Assembly (NCBI RefSeq): GCF_000244875.1
Contig: NC_016791.1
Coordinates: 1,299,501 to 1,363,500, forward strand
Length of the DNA stretch: 64,000 bases
Origin: Clostridium sp. BNL1100
Lineage (GTDB): Bacteria > Bacillota > Clostridia > Acetivibrionales > DSM-1351
Reading direction: 5' to 3'
Position numbers and translations under genes: made by a program. The notes beneath the pieces were generated by a model. That model worked only from the letters and a program-made list of their open reading frames with translations. It searched no databases and was not told the DNA's origin. Of the stretch, positions 19,063-28,438 are shown piece after piece (position 1 is the stretch's first letter; each line of letters starts with the position of its first letter).

Positions 19063-21036
19063 ATGAATAAATTTGAAGTTATTTCGCCGTACAAGCCTAT
19101 GGGAGACCAACCGGAAGCTATAGCAAGAATCAGTAAAGGCATACAAGAAGGCCAAAAACATCAGACGCTTTTGGGAGTAACAGGCTCAGGAAAGACATAT
19201 ACCATGGCTAAAGTTATAGAGCAGGTACAAAAGCCTACTCTGGTAATTGCACACAACAAGACACTTGCAGCTCAGCTTTGCAGTGAATTCAAAGAGTTTT
19301 TCCCCAATAATGTTGTTGAATATTTTGTAAGTTATTACGATTACTACCAACCGGAAGCATATATACCATCAACTGATACGTATATAGAAAAAGATTCTTC
19401 CGTAAACGAAGAAATTGATAAATTGAGACACTCCGCCACAGCCGCACTGTTTGAGCGAAGGGACGTAATTATTGTTGCCAGTGTTTCTTGTATTTATGGT
19501 TTGGGTGACCCCGAGGATTACACCGACCTTATGCTGTCACTTAGGGTAGGTATGCAGAAGGACAGGGACGAAGTAATAAGAAAGCTAGTAGACATACAGT
19601 ATGAAAGAAATGAGATAGATTTCAGAAGAGGAAGGTTTAGGGCAAGAGGAGATGTTCTGGAGATATTCCCTGCAAACAGCTCCGAAAAGGTCTTAAGAGT
19701 AGAATTTTTCGGTGATGAGATAGAGCGAATCACCGAAGTAGATTATCTCACGGGTGAGATAGTTGGAACAAGGGAGCACATAGCTGTTTTCCCGGCTTCC
19801 CACTATGCTACAACCAGGCCTAAAATGGACCGTGCCATGGTAACTATTGAAAAAGAGCTGGAGGAAAGACTGGAGCAGTTCAAGATGGAAGGCAAGCTGC
19901 TGGAAGCTCAAAGACTGGAGCAAAGAACCAGATATGATCTGGAAATGATGTCTGAAATCGGCTTTTGCCAGGGAATAGAGAATTATTCCCGTCATATAAG
20001 CGGCCGTGAAGCCGGAAGTTCACCATATACACTGATGGATTATTTTCCCGATGATTATCTGCTTGTTATAGATGAATCTCATGTTACGGTATCGCAGGTA
20101 GGTGCTATGTACAACGGTGACCGTTCCAGAAAGGAATCCCTTGTAGAGTATGGTTTCCGACTGCCGTCAGCCTTTGACAACAGACCCCTTAAATTCCATG
20201 AATTTGAGGAACGAGTGAATCAGGCGGTATATGTAAGTGCCACCCCGGCTGCTTATGAAAGAGAGCATTCTACTCAGATAGTTGAACAGATTATAAGACC
20301 CACAGGCTTGATTGATCCTGAGATTATAGTAAGGCCAGTAAAAGGACAGATAGATGACTTAATCGGTGAAATTAATATGAGGGCTGAGAAGAAACAAAGA
20401 GTCCTTGTAACAACCCTTACTAAAAAGATGGCTGAAGATTTGACTGACTATATGAAGGAACTGGACATAAAGGTTAAGTACCTTCATTCAGATGTTGTCA
20501 CATTTGAGAGAATGGAGATAATAAGAGATTTACGTTTGGGGGTTTTTGATGTTCTCATTGGTATAAATTTGTTAAGAGAAGGTCTTGATATTCCGGAGGT
20601 CTCGCTGGTAGCCATACTGGATGCGGATAAGGAAGGTTTTCTGCGTTCTGAAACATCACTTATACAGACTATAGGAAGAGCTGCCAGAAATTCTGAAGGT
20701 AAGGTTATAATGTATGCTGACAATATTACAGGCTCAATGCACAGAGCTATAAGTGAGACCAACAGAAGACGTCAGATTCAGATGGATTACAATAAGAAGC
20801 ATGGAATTGTTCCAACTACTATTCAGAAATCCGTAAGAGATGTTCTGGAAGCCACAAAGGTTGCCGAAGAAGAGGACAAGTATTATACCCGAAAGAAAGA
20901 AACTCAAATGTCGGAACAGGAACTTGAAAAACTTATAGCAAAACTCCAGAAGGAAATGAAGCAGGCAGCAGCTGATTTACAATTTGAGCGTGCAGCAGAA
21001 TTAAGAGATAAGATAGAATCACTCAGGGGGAAGTAA
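19063..21036 (+). CDS. uvrB: Excinuclease ABC subunit B
   Basis: The damage-verification helicase of nucleotide excision repair, 657 residues (the usual size). Walker A GVTGSGKT lies at about 38-45; the beta-hairpin [12 protein letters not shown] that clamps DNA follows; [11 protein letters not shown] and the QTIGRAARN helicase motif are intact; and a C-terminal UVR domain (about 620-655) docks UvrC. The start is the ATG at 19063 with AGAAAGG ahead; a TTG three codons upstream is the alternative. Its stop overlaps the lrgA start by one base, which is an unusual partner. Confidence 0.97.
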   Translation: MNKFEVISPYKPMGDQPEAIARISKGIQEGQKHQTLLGVTGSGKTYTMAKVIEQVQKPTLVIAHNKTLAAQLCSEFKEFFPNNVVEYFVSYYDYYQPEAYIPSTDTYIEKDSSVNEEIDKLRHSATAALFERRDVIIVASVSCIYGLGDPEDYTDLMLSLRVGMQKDRDEVIRKLVDIQYERNEIDFRRGRFRARGDVLEIFPANSSEKVLRVEFFGDEIERITEVDYLTGEIVGTREHIAVFPASHYATTRPKMDRAMVTIEKELEERLEQFKMEGKLLEAQRLEQRTRYDLEMMSEIGFCQGIENYSRHISGREAGSSPYTLMDYFPDDYLLVIDESHVTVSQVGAMYNGDRSRKESLVEYGFRLPSAFDNRPLKFHEFEERVNQAVYVSATPAAYEREHSTQIVEQIIRPTGLIDPEIIVRPVKGQIDDLIGEINMRAEKKQRVLVTTLTKKMAEDLTDYMKELDIKVKYLHSDVVTFERMEIIRDLRLGVFDVLIGINLLREGLDIPEVSLVAILDADKEGFLRSETSLIQTIGRAARNSEGKVIMYADNITGSMHRAISETNRRRQIQMDYNKKHGIVPTTIQKSVRDVLEATKVAEEEDKYYTRKKETQMSEQELEKLIAKLQKEMKQAAADLQFERAAELRDKIESLRGK

Positions 21037-21386
21037 TGAAACTACTAAGGCAGTTTTTAATCGTAATAATTATTTGCTTTATAGGGGAAGTATTGAACAA
21101 AGTAGTGCATGTTCCGCTCCCGGGCAGTATCATAGGAATGATATTGCTTTTTATTTGCCTGATAACCGGGGTCATTAAATTGGAGAAAATAGGTGAGATA
21201 AGCAGGTTTTTAATAGATCATCTTGCATTCTTTTTTATTCCGGCAGGGGTGGGCCTACTTGGTTACGTGGGAATTTTAAAGAGAAGTATCCTTCCTATAT
21301 TGGTTATATGTTTTGTTACAACTTTTGTTGTTATGATTGTAACCGGTTGGACTATACAGTTGATAAAAGGGAGGAAGGGTAAATGA
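21036..21386 (+). CDS. lrgA: CidA/LrgA family holin-like protein
   Basis: A 116-residue membrane protein with four hydrophobic segments, starting with the family block IGEVLNKVVHVPLPGSIIGMILLF. LrgA/CidA proteins act with LrgB/CidB in murein hydrolase control, overflow metabolite transport or cell lysis. Its ATG overlaps the uvrB stop (TAATG) and its own stop overlaps lrgB by four bases (ATGA), so all three are probably translationally coupled. Confidence 0.88.
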   Translation: MKLLRQFLIVIIICFIGEVLNKVVHVPLPGSIIGMILLFICLITGVIKLEKIGEISRFLIDHLAFFFIPAGVGLLGYVGILKRSILPILVICFVTTFVVMIVTGWTIQLIKGRKGK

Positions 21387-22078
21387 AAGAAATTATAAGG
21401 TCACCTTTATTCGCACTGCTTATATCAATATTGGCTTATGAGATAGGTATTTTTATTAACAAAAAAACAAGGATAGCATTTTTCAATCCTTTAATGATTG
21501 CAATAGCGTTGGTTATTGGAACTTTACTGGCATTACACATTCCGTTGGAGGATTATAAGAAGGGAGGAGATTTTATCTCTCTTTTTCTGACACCCGCAAC
21601 AGTAATACTGGCTGTTCCTTTATATAAGAACTTAAATTCCTTAAAAAAAGATTATGTTGCCATACTGGGTGGTGTAATCATTGGATCAATAACCGCAATT
21701 TTAAGTGTGTGGTCTCTGGCAAAGGCTTTTGGACTTTCAAAAGAACTGATTGCATCCCTGATACCAAAGTCTATAACAACTCCCCTTGGAATTGAATTAT
21801 CAACCCAGATGAAGGGAATACCCTCCGTAACAGTAGCTGCCATTATAATAACAGGTATATTTGGTGCCGTGTTTGCCGAATGGTTATTGAAAGTTTGCAA
21901 AATAACGGATAAGACAGCAAAGGGTATAGCTATTGGAACTTCATCGCATGCATTAGGAACAACTAAGGCTGTTGATATAGGTGAAACGGAAGGAGCTATG
22001 AGCGGCTTGGCTATTGGGCTTGCTGGACTTGTAACGGTTATAGTTGCTACTGTTTTGTTTAAATTTGGATTCTTTTAA
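21383..22078 (+). CDS. lrgB: LrgB family protein
   Basis: A 231-residue polytopic membrane protein, partner of LrgA. Conserved features are PLMIAIALVIG near the N-terminus, LIPKSITTPLGIELS, and GTSSHALGTTKAVDIGETEGAMSGLA in the C-terminal half. It overlaps lrgA by an ATGA junction. No dedicated LytSR-type regulator lies nearby; transcription from the uvrB promoter would tie it to DNA damage. Confidence 0.9.
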   Translation: MKEIIRSPLFALLISILAYEIGIFINKKTRIAFFNPLMIAIALVIGTLLALHIPLEDYKKGGDFISLFLTPATVILAVPLYKNLNSLKKDYVAILGGVIIGSITAILSVWSLAKAFGLSKELIASLIPKSITTPLGIELSTQMKGIPSVTVAAIIITGIFGAVFAEWLLKVCKITDKTAKGIAIGTSSHALGTTKAVDIGETEGAMSGLAIGLAGLVTVIVATVLFKFGFF

Positions 22079-22154
22079 TATAAGACAAGTTTCATACATG
22101 TTTAAATTATTTTCGTACAATATTATAGAAAATGTACTATAAGGAAGTGAAAAT

Positions 22155-22847
22155 ATGAAGAACATTTATGTTGTATTATCTTCAACTCCTACCATGATGG
22201 GAAAATTAATAAGGGTATTTACCAGAAGCTTTTATAATCATTCCTCTATCAGCCTTACGGAAAATCTGAACGAGATGTATTCGTTTGCACGCTATAGGGC
22301 TTCTAATCCTCTGGTTGGCGGATTTGTAAAAGAATTTCCGGAAAGGTTTACTCTGGGAAAGGAATCGGATGTTTGTATAAAGGTATTTAGGATACCTGTT
22401 ACCGAAGAACAGTATGAAACCATAAAATTGTTTATATATAAGATAAAAAATGACAGTGAAGAGAACATTTACAATTCTTTAGCTGCAATAGGGGTTTTAC
22501 TTGGGTGTAAATTTGATACCTACAAGGCATATACATGCTCTGAATTTGTAGTAAGAACTCTTGTTGAGGGCAATGTTCTATGGGATACATGTATTTCTAA
22601 AAATGTTATTCCAGACGAAATTCATATGCTTCTTGAAAAATACGCTTCTTATAGCGGTTGCTTAAACGCCTATAAGCCTATTGCAGGTGTTAATTTTGAT
22701 GCCGAAGATTTTTTTGAAAAATCAGGCGCTATAAATGAAGTGGCATATACCTTAAATCATTTCTACAGGCTTATAAAGCGTAATATCGTGTATAGCTTTT
22801 ATATAGCTTCAAAGCTTTCGCAGATAAATAAAATTTTTACAACTTAG
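22155..22847 (+). CDS. Permuted papain-like (NlpC/P60-type) protein of unknown role
   Basis: A 230-residue protein with no signal peptide. FYNHSSISL (His29) near the N-terminus and AYTCSEFVVR (Cys128) in the middle match the His-before-Cys order of circularly permuted NlpC/P60-like amidases such as YiiX and LRAT-type enzymes. These cleave or transfer amide or acyl groups. The substrate is unknown and the call rests on those two motifs. AAGGAAGTG is a good ribosome site. It stands alone. Confidence 0.6.
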   Translation: MKNIYVVLSSTPTMMGKLIRVFTRSFYNHSSISLTENLNEMYSFARYRASNPLVGGFVKEFPERFTLGKESDVCIKVFRIPVTEEQYETIKLFIYKIKNDSEENIYNSLAAIGVLLGCKFDTYKAYTCSEFVVRTLVEGNVLWDTCISKNVIPDEIHMLLEKYASYSGCLNAYKPIAGVNFDAEDFFEKSGAINEVAYTLNHFYRLIKRNIVYSFYIASKLSQINKIFTT

Positions 22848-22873
22848 ATTTTTATTCAACTTTCTAATCCTCA

Positions 22874-22901
22874 TTGAATTTGATTACATTTATGATATAC
22901 T
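22874..22901 (+). promoter_or_regulatory. Promoter of phosphohexomutase
   Basis: TTGAAT (22874-22879), 16-base spacer, TATACT (22896-22901). Confidence 0.55.
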
Positions 22902-22938
22902 AATACTCAAATGAAATTTTTAGGAGGTTGCTTAAATA

Positions 22939-24669
22939 ATGGAATGCCTTTCAAAACTTAACTTTTGGTTGGATAATGAATATTTCGATCAAGATACAAA
23001 AAATGAACTTTTAAACATAAAAAACGATGTCAAGGAAGTTGAAGACAGGTTCTATAAAAGCCTTGAGTTCGGGACAGGAGGACTCAGGGGTATTATAGGA
23101 GCCGGAACCAACAGAATTAATATCTATACAGTCAGGGTTGCTTCACAGGGCTTGGCAAATTATATAAACCAGCTGGGAAATCAGGACAAAGGTATTGTAA
23201 TTGCATATGATTCACGTTTTATGTCACCGGAGTTTTCACTGGAAGCTGCGAAGGTATTTTGTGCCAATGGTATCAAAGCCTACCTGTTTGATGAATTAAG
23301 ACCTACACCCCAATTGTCATTTGCTGTAAGATACCTGAAAGCTGCTGCTGGAGTAGTTGTAACTGCAAGTCATAACCCAAAGCAGTACAACGGCTACAAG
23401 GTATACGGAGAAGACGGCGGACAGCTTTCTATTGACGGTTCAAATGCTGTTATATCTGAAATAAATAAGATTGAAGACATTACAAAAGTTAATATTATTT
23501 CAAAGGAAGAAGCTATAAGCAAAGGCCTCCTTCAAATTATAGGCAGTGAAATCGATGATGCGTATATTGAGATGCTAAAGAATTTGAGAATAAACAAGGA
23601 TGCTGTTTCAAAAGTTGCTGATACCTTCAAAATCGTATATACTCCACTGCACGGGGCAGGTAATAAGCCTGTAAGGAGAATACTTGCAGAAAGCGGCTTT
23701 AAGAACGTGTTAGTTGTCAAGGAGCAGGAACTTCCGGATTCACAGTTCTCAACAGTAAAATCTCCGAACCCTGAAGAAAGATCGGCCTTTGAGCTTGCAA
23801 TCAAGCTTGCGTCAGAAAATGATGTTGATTTGATTATCGGAACTGACCCGGATAGTGATAGAGTAGGTGTGGTTGTTAGGAAAAATGACGGGGAATATGC
23901 AGTTCTGACTGGTAACCAGACCGGATGTTTGCTGTTGGAATATATTCTCACTGCAATGAAAGAAGAAGGAAAGCTTCCTCCTAATGGCTTTGTTGTAAAA
24001 ACAATAGTTACAACGGAACTTGCAAGGGTTATAGCCAACTATAATAATATTGAGTTGGTTGAGGTCCTCACAGGCTTCAAATTTATTGGTGAACAGATAA
24101 AGCTTAGAGACGAAACAGGAAAACAGAAGTATCTGTTTGGCTTTGAAGAAAGTTATGGCTATCTTGCAGGAACAGATGTAAGAGACAAGGATGCCGTAGT
24201 TGCATCAATGCTAGTTGCTGAGATGGCTGCTTATTACAAGGCAAAAGGTATTTCTTTATATGATGCACTTATAAATGTTTATGAAAAGTATGGTTATTTT
24301 GTAGAAGGTATCAGTTCCTTTACACTTGAGGGTAAGGACGGGGTTACGAAAATAAAACAAGCCCTTACAACCATGAGAAATACCAGACATGAAGCATTTG
24401 GTGGTATCAAGGTTAAAGCTATAAGGGACTATCAGAAATCGGAAAGGTATGTTATAGCAAGCGGAGCTACAGAAAAAATCACTTTACCTGAGTCTGACGT
24501 TCTTTATTTTGAAATGGAAGATGGTTCATGGTTCTGCGTAAGACCATCAGGAACAGAACCTAAAATAAAGATTTATTATGGAGTATCAGAAAAGACATTG
24601 AATTTGTCTCAGGATAAGCTTGAAAAGTTTAAAGCGGGCGTTCTTGATGTTATAAAGCCACTCTTATAA
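22939..24669 (+). CDS. Phosphoglucomutase/phosphomannomutase
   Basis: An alpha-D-phosphohexomutase of 576 residues, interconverting hexose 1- and 6-phosphates for glycogen and cell-wall sugar metabolism. Phosphoserine motif TASHNPKQYNG (Ser144), metal loop DPDSDR (303-308), sugar loop GFEESYG (about 392-398) and phosphate-binding RPSGTEPK near the C-terminus are all intact. This length matches the Firmicutes PgcA-type enzymes. AGGAGG precedes the ATG. A bidirectional terminator follows. Confidence 0.95.
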   Translation: MECLSKLNFWLDNEYFDQDTKNELLNIKNDVKEVEDRFYKSLEFGTGGLRGIIGAGTNRINIYTVRVASQGLANYINQLGNQDKGIVIAYDSRFMSPEFSLEAAKVFCANGIKAYLFDELRPTPQLSFAVRYLKAAAGVVVTASHNPKQYNGYKVYGEDGGQLSIDGSNAVISEINKIEDITKVNIISKEEAISKGLLQIIGSEIDDAYIEMLKNLRINKDAVSKVADTFKIVYTPLHGAGNKPVRRILAESGFKNVLVVKEQELPDSQFSTVKSPNPEERSAFELAIKLASENDVDLIIGTDPDSDRVGVVVRKNDGEYAVLTGNQTGCLLLEYILTAMKEEGKLPPNGFVVKTIVTTELARVIANYNNIELVEVLTGFKFIGEQIKLRDETGKQKYLFGFEESYGYLAGTDVRDKDAVVASMLVAEMAAYYKAKGISLYDALINVYEKYGYFVEGISSFTLEGKDGVTKIKQALTTMRNTRHEAFGGIKVKAIRDYQKSERYVIASGATEKITLPESDVLYFEMEDGSWFCVRPSGTEPKIKIYYGVSEKTLNLSQDKLEKFKAGVLDVIKPLL

Positions 24670-24678
24670 TATAGAATT

Positions 24679-24725
24679 TAAAAAGCCCTTAAAACAGGTG
24701 TTGCTACCTGCTTTAAGGGCCTTTT
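24679..24725. terminator. Bidirectional terminator
   Basis: Arms AAAGCCCTTAAA-ACAGGT and ACCTGCTTTAAGGGCCTTT lie between the convergent phosphohexomutase and metallophosphoesterase genes. Confidence 0.9.
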
Positions 24726-24727
24726 AT

Positions 24728-25537
24728 TTATGGGAACTGGATTACTGCAATTTCCGGAACCGAAAGGAATCGTAAGGGAAACAAAACATTACCCAAGCCC
24801 CTGTTAATATAAACAATTATTCCGTTAATTTTATGGAGCCCTCTCCTGTATCCCATCTTGCAAAGCTGTTCTCTTCTAAGAATTCTGAACTCCAGATGAA
24901 AAGGCATCCATATCTGTCCACCGTGAAAATGACCGCAAAGAAAGTAGTCAGCTTTGTTTTGGGATAATGTAAGTACCGTATCGGGGTTATGAGAAAATAC
25001 AATATTAATGCGGTTATCGGATGAGGAATCTATATTTCCGAATGCTTTAGCTAAATCAGGTTTACCCCTTTTCAAGTCATCAATACCAATAATATTGTAA
25101 GTAGTAGTATTTTTGTAAATGCTTTTGCACCCATTGTTCAGGACAACAGCCCCAGTTTGTTCCAGTTGGCCAATAAAGCCTTTTATACCCTCCTTTTTAT
25201 TAAGAAGTGCTTTATGGTCATGATTTCCAAGTGTAAGGTATACTGGAAAAATATCAGATATTGCTTTTATTAAATCCAGAGCTTTAGGAATATCATTTTC
25301 TGTTTCAATATAATCTCCTGATATAAGAACTATATCGGGATTAACTTCTTTCAATGCGTTTGTTATCTTTTTCTTGTTAATATGAATATGATTTACATGT
25401 AAATCGGATAAATGTGCGATTTTAAGGCCTTTTGAACTTTTACTAAAACTGACATAATTCTTTTTTAGCAGGGTGGTTTCAAACAGCATATAAACCAGCA
25501 GAAGTATTGCAATGCCTATTATTATAATGTAACTCAT
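24728..25537 (-). CDS. Membrane-anchored metallophosphoesterase (YkuE/YaeI-like)
   Basis: A 269-residue protein with an N-terminal membrane helix (about 3-20) and a calcineurin-like domain. The dimetal site is complete: SDLHVNH, SGDYIE, GNHDHK, SHNPD and GHFHGGQ. YkuE/YaeI relatives act at the membrane on phospholipid-type pyrophosphate or phosphate esters; the substrate here is not known. The ribosome site AGGAGAAATTA precedes the ATG. It runs divergent from the HD-GYP gene across a 373-base gap. Confidence 0.88.
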   Translation of the reverse strand: MSYIIIIGIAILLLVYMLFETTLLKKNYVSFSKSSKGLKIAHLSDLHVNHIHINKKKITNALKEVNPDIVLISGDYIETENDIPKALDLIKAISDIFPVYLTLGNHDHKALLNKKEGIKGFIGQLEQTGAVVLNNGCKSIYKNTTTYNIIGIDDLKRGKPDLAKAFGNIDSSSDNRINIVFSHNPDTVLTLSQNKADYFLCGHFHGGQIWMPFHLEFRILRREQLCKMGYRRGLHKINGIIVYINRGLGNVLFPLRFLSVPEIAVIQFP

Positions 25538-25631
25538 TAATTTCTCCTGTTTATTAAATTCATTTTTCCAAGTAAGGTTATAAATAAGTATATTCTAAAA
25601 TATTTTCTTTGTAAAATAAAACAAAATTTTG

Positions 25632-25660
25632 TTGATATTAATTGGGAAAAAAAGTATAAT
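25632..25660 (+). promoter_or_regulatory. Strong promoter of the HD-GYP leader
   Basis: TTGATA (25632-25637), 17-base spacer, consensus TATAAT (25655-25660). Transcription should start near 25667, about 240 bases before the coding start. Confidence 0.75.
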
Positions 25661-25666
25661 TGTTTT

Positions 25667-25894
25667 GGTAGATACTACTTTTTGTCACATCAAGTAACAA
25701 CTGGGGTTAATTAATAGTCAAATCATAAAATACAACGTAATTCGGTAGTAGTGTAATTAAGCTTTAGATAATGTTTCTACAATTATTATACACAAAGGTT
25801 CCGGATTGTATTTTAATGTCCCGGAATAATAGAAATCAAGACCATGCTGAAGCTGTTATGCCAAGGGGTATGTCTGGTTTAGCGCATGGTTTTT
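25667..25894 (+). promoter_or_regulatory. Long structured 5' leader with terminator-like hairpin (candidate riboswitch)
   Basis: The leader contains TACTAC (25673-25678) able to pair with GTAGTA (25745-25750), a TTCCGG/CCGGAA hairpin (25799-25826), and a final branched hairpin with ACCATGC (25841-25847) paired to GCATGGT (25884-25890) followed by TTTT. That last hairpin ends just before the ribosome site. It does not match the c-di-GMP-I, c-di-GMP-II or ydaO patterns I know. The layout is that of a cis-acting RNA switch, but no class is assigned. Confidence 0.5.
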
Positions 25895-25910
25895 GACTGA
25901 AGAGGAAACA

Positions 25911-26963
25911 ATGAGAAAGATTAATATTTCAAACTGCCAGTCAGGAATGACATTGGGGAAGGCTGTATATTATGATGGTTCATCAATGTTAATTGATGCG
26001 GGAACTGTATTAACACCATCGCACTTAGCACAAATCGCCTCTCTTGGTATTACTGAATTGTATATTCAGGATAATTTTTCAAAAGATATAGTTGTAAAAG
26101 ATGTAATAAGAGACATCACTAGGTTGGAAGCCATCCATTTTATGAAACAAACTATGGAGAAGTATAGTTTAGAAGGTATGCCACCATCCGGAAACATCAT
26201 TTCAATCGTAGATAAAATCTTAAATGATATCCTTGATTCCGAAGAAATAATTGTTAATCTGATGGATATAAAGACCTTTGACGGTTATACTTTTTCTCAC
26301 AGTGTAAATGTTTGTATATTGTCTTTGATAATAGGTATAAAACTAAAGCTTGGACAGGCTGAACTTCAGGAACTGGGAGTAGGTGCACTTTTACACGATA
26401 TAGGCAAAGTACTCATACCTACAAAAATACTGAATAAAAAGTCTTCTCTTTCAAATGACGAATTTGAAGTAATAAAGCGTCATTCAAAGCTGGGTTATGA
26501 TATCCTGAAAAATATACCGGGTATTAGTGATAAGTCTGCATTGGTTGCATTGAACCATCATGAGAGATGCGACGGAAAAGGCTATCCAATGGCCTTGCAT
26601 AAGGAGGAGATACATCTTTATTCAAAGATAGTAGCTGTGACGGATATATTTGATGCCTTGACCTCCGACAGAATATACCGTAAGAAAATAGGAACGTTTA
26701 ACGCTATAAATTATCTCGAATCTATTAATAATTTACTCCTTGATTCACAAATTTTAGGCTGCTTTCTTAACGTTATTCCGCCATATCCTATTGGCACCGA
26801 GGTTACTATGAGCAGCGGGGAAAAGGGGATTGTAATCGGGTTAAACAAGTCTAATATTCCAATTGTCAGACTCAATGTAAATTCTGATGGAACTTCAAAA
26901 TATCCATATGAAGAAATAAATCTGGAAAGTTGCAATAATTACTTTATTGTATCATCCTGTTGA
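25911..26963 (+). CDS. HD-GYP domain protein (probable c-di-GMP phosphodiesterase)
   Basis: A 350-residue cytoplasmic protein. An N-terminal region of about 110 residues (starting INISNCQSGMTLGKAVY, as in many HD-GYP proteins) precedes the HD-GYP domain: HDIGK (HD at 162-163), RHSKLGYDIL, NHHER, DGKGYP (GYP at 224-226) and DIFDALTSDR. HD-GYP enzymes hydrolyse cyclic di-GMP. The C-terminal 80 residues look like a small beta domain. The start is the ATG at 25911 with GAAGAGG ahead. A long leader suggests RNA-level control. Confidence 0.9.
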   Translation: MRKINISNCQSGMTLGKAVYYDGSSMLIDAGTVLTPSHLAQIASLGITELYIQDNFSKDIVVKDVIRDITRLEAIHFMKQTMEKYSLEGMPPSGNIISIVDKILNDILDSEEIIVNLMDIKTFDGYTFSHSVNVCILSLIIGIKLKLGQAELQELGVGALLHDIGKVLIPTKILNKKSSLSNDEFEVIKRHSKLGYDILKNIPGISDKSALVALNHHERCDGKGYPMALHKEEIHLYSKIVAVTDIFDALTSDRIYRKKIGTFNAINYLESINNLLLDSQILGCFLNVIPPYPIGTEVTMSSGEKGIVIGLNKSNIPIVRLNVNSDGTSKYPYEEINLESCNNYFIVSSC

Positions 26964-26966
26964 TTA

Positions 26967-27000
26967 AAGCAGAGAGACTTAAAATAAGTCATCTCTGCTT
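26967..27000. terminator. Inverted repeat between convergent genes
   Basis: Arms AAGCAGAGA-GACTT and AAGTC-ATCTCTGCTT. The T tract is weak on both strands, so this is only a probable terminator. Confidence 0.5.
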
Positions 27001-27018
27001 GTTGAATATCAAAAACAT

Positions 27019-28248
27019 TTATTTTATTTTTTGTGGATTATAAACGTGTATTTGCCCCAGCCCATGAGGAAAAAGCTTATGCCCCCCAGTCATAGCATTA
27101 ACATCTGTAACAATTGAAGCAGGAATATGGTTAGACAGTCTCGGGCCACAGCTTGCATCAAAACTGAAAGTCTTTAGCTGTGAGTGACAGCTTTCTCCGT
27201 TTTGAGCATCACCATCTATAACATATTCTCCGTCGCAATTAAATAGTAAGCCGCCTTGTTTTGTTGCAGCAGAATCCTTTCTCAAAGACATGCCGCAGGA
27301 TATTACTATTTGGATATCCAATTCCTTTATCTTTTTCTCGGATAAATAGCCAAGAAGTCTTTTTCTACTATGATCAAGACAGATTTCAACACCTATATTT
27401 AATCCTCCGCAGTTAAAAGCAGAGTAGGTTAATGTTTGTACAGGATTTTTAGTATCAGAGACAGGAGGGTAGTTAACCATTGTTTGCAGGTAAATTTCAA
27501 CTATACCTTTTGAAGCCGAAGGATTGTTTAAAATAAAGTCTTCTTTGGACTTGAATTCCTTTTGTATAGAATTAGTTTTCTGCCTGTAATAGATAAAACA
27601 TCTGTTATAAACCATTTTATTGGCTAAACCGTCGCTCATACTCAATACATCACACAGTAAATCTGAAAGTTCCTGATCATAGTTGTTTTCTGATGATACT
27701 TTTTTATCGATGATTTTCAGCAAGTGAGAGACCTTTGGAATACTTTTATTGTTTGTAGATTTTTTTAATATGCTGTATACGTTTAAATAATCATCACCAA
27801 CCTTGGAAAGGGTTTTGTCTGTATCGGTTATACAGTCGGGGATATCGAAGGTAGTTAAAATGGAACCGAATAAGAAAAGCCAGTCGCTGAAGTCATATTG
27901 CTTTTCAAGGGTTTTAATAATATTAATAAGGCCGTCGCTGATTTTTATGTACATTTCATCGTTTGCTTTTTGTGAATTTAAATATGCACCCTTAATCCCT
28001 CTCCAGAAGAATTCAGGCAATGCAAATACTTTCAGTGTTGAAGGGTCTTTGCTGATGTCACCAATGCTGATTACCTGTTTTAGTACATCAGAAACGAGTT
28101 GCAGACGGGCGGCGATGTCATCCTTATCATTCTCCAGGCCAAGATAAATTCCCCAATCGCTTATTTCCTCAACAGATTCCTTTAACAGTGGGGTGGAACT
28201 TAACACATGACCAATAAATTGTACCTTGGTATAGATACTTTCATTCAT
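27019..28248 (-). CDS. Divergent nitrilase-superfamily protein
   Basis: A 409-residue protein with no annotation by ordinary similarity. It carries a plausible nitrilase Glu-Lys-Cys triad: KVFALPEFFWRG (Glu79), YYRQK (Lys224) and IGVEICLDH (Cys290), the last being the GxxICxDxR nucleophile elbow with His for Arg. Nitrilase-fold enzymes hydrolyse or condense C-N bonds. A C-terminal NHIPAS...MTGGHKLFPHGLGQI block is unrecognised. The ribosome site is weak. It is the last chromosomal gene before the prophage scar. The fold call is an inference from motifs. Confidence 0.55.
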   Translation of the reverse strand: MNESIYTKVQFIGHVLSSTPLLKESVEEISDWGIYLGLENDKDDIAARLQLVSDVLKQVISIGDISKDPSTLKVFALPEFFWRGIKGAYLNSQKANDEMYIKISDGLINIIKTLEKQYDFSDWLFLFGSILTTFDIPDCITDTDKTLSKVGDDYLNVYSILKKSTNNKSIPKVSHLLKIIDKKVSSENNYDQELSDLLCDVLSMSDGLANKMVYNRCFIYYRQKTNSIQKEFKSKEDFILNNPSASKGIVEIYLQTMVNYPPVSDTKNPVQTLTYSAFNCGGLNIGVEICLDHSRKRLLGYLSEKKIKELDIQIVISCGMSLRKDSAATKQGGLLFNCDGEYVIDGDAQNGESCHSQLKTFSFDASCGPRLSNHIPASIVTDVNAMTGGHKLFPHGLGQIHVYNPQKIK

Positions 28249-28350
28249 ATTATTGTCTCATGTTGTATTTATTTTTATTTGACATGATATACCATATACC
28301 AAAATGTGTCAATTTTTAATTTAAATTACTTTTATACAATGTCATGGCAT

Positions 28351-28385
28351 AAAAAAAGAGTTTCACAATTGTGAAACTCTTTTTT
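28351..28385. terminator. Bidirectional terminator beside the attachment site
   Basis: The near-perfect palindrome AAAAAGAGTTTCAC-AATT-GTGAAACTCTTTTT. On the minus strand it lies directly downstream of the tRNA 3'-end fragment, so it is probably the original terminator of that tRNA gene. Confidence 0.9.
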
Positions 28386-28402
28386 GGTGCGGATGAAGGG
28401 AC
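28385..28402 (-). other. tRNA 3'-end fragment: predicted left attachment site (attL) of prophage
   Basis: Read on the minus strand these 18 bases are GTCCCTTCATCCGCACCA: the end of a T-loop, the T-stem 3' strand CCCTT, the acceptor strand CATCCGC, discriminator A and CCA. The sequence further upstream on that strand does not complete a tRNA. A lone tRNA 3' end next to its terminator, with an integrase a few kilobases inward, is the standard product of phage integration into a tRNA gene. The complete gene, with acceptor 5' strand GCGGATG, should lie at the other end of the prophage. Confidence 0.75.
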
Positions 28403-28438
28403 ACCAGTGGTATCTAAACTATCTATCTCCATTTAGAA

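Noticed and set aside
25780-25830. c-di-GMP-I (GEMM) riboswitch suggested by CACAAAGGTTCCGG
   Set aside because: Only the second half loosely resembles GEMM. The required first arm and the GGGCAAACC-type element are missing upstream.
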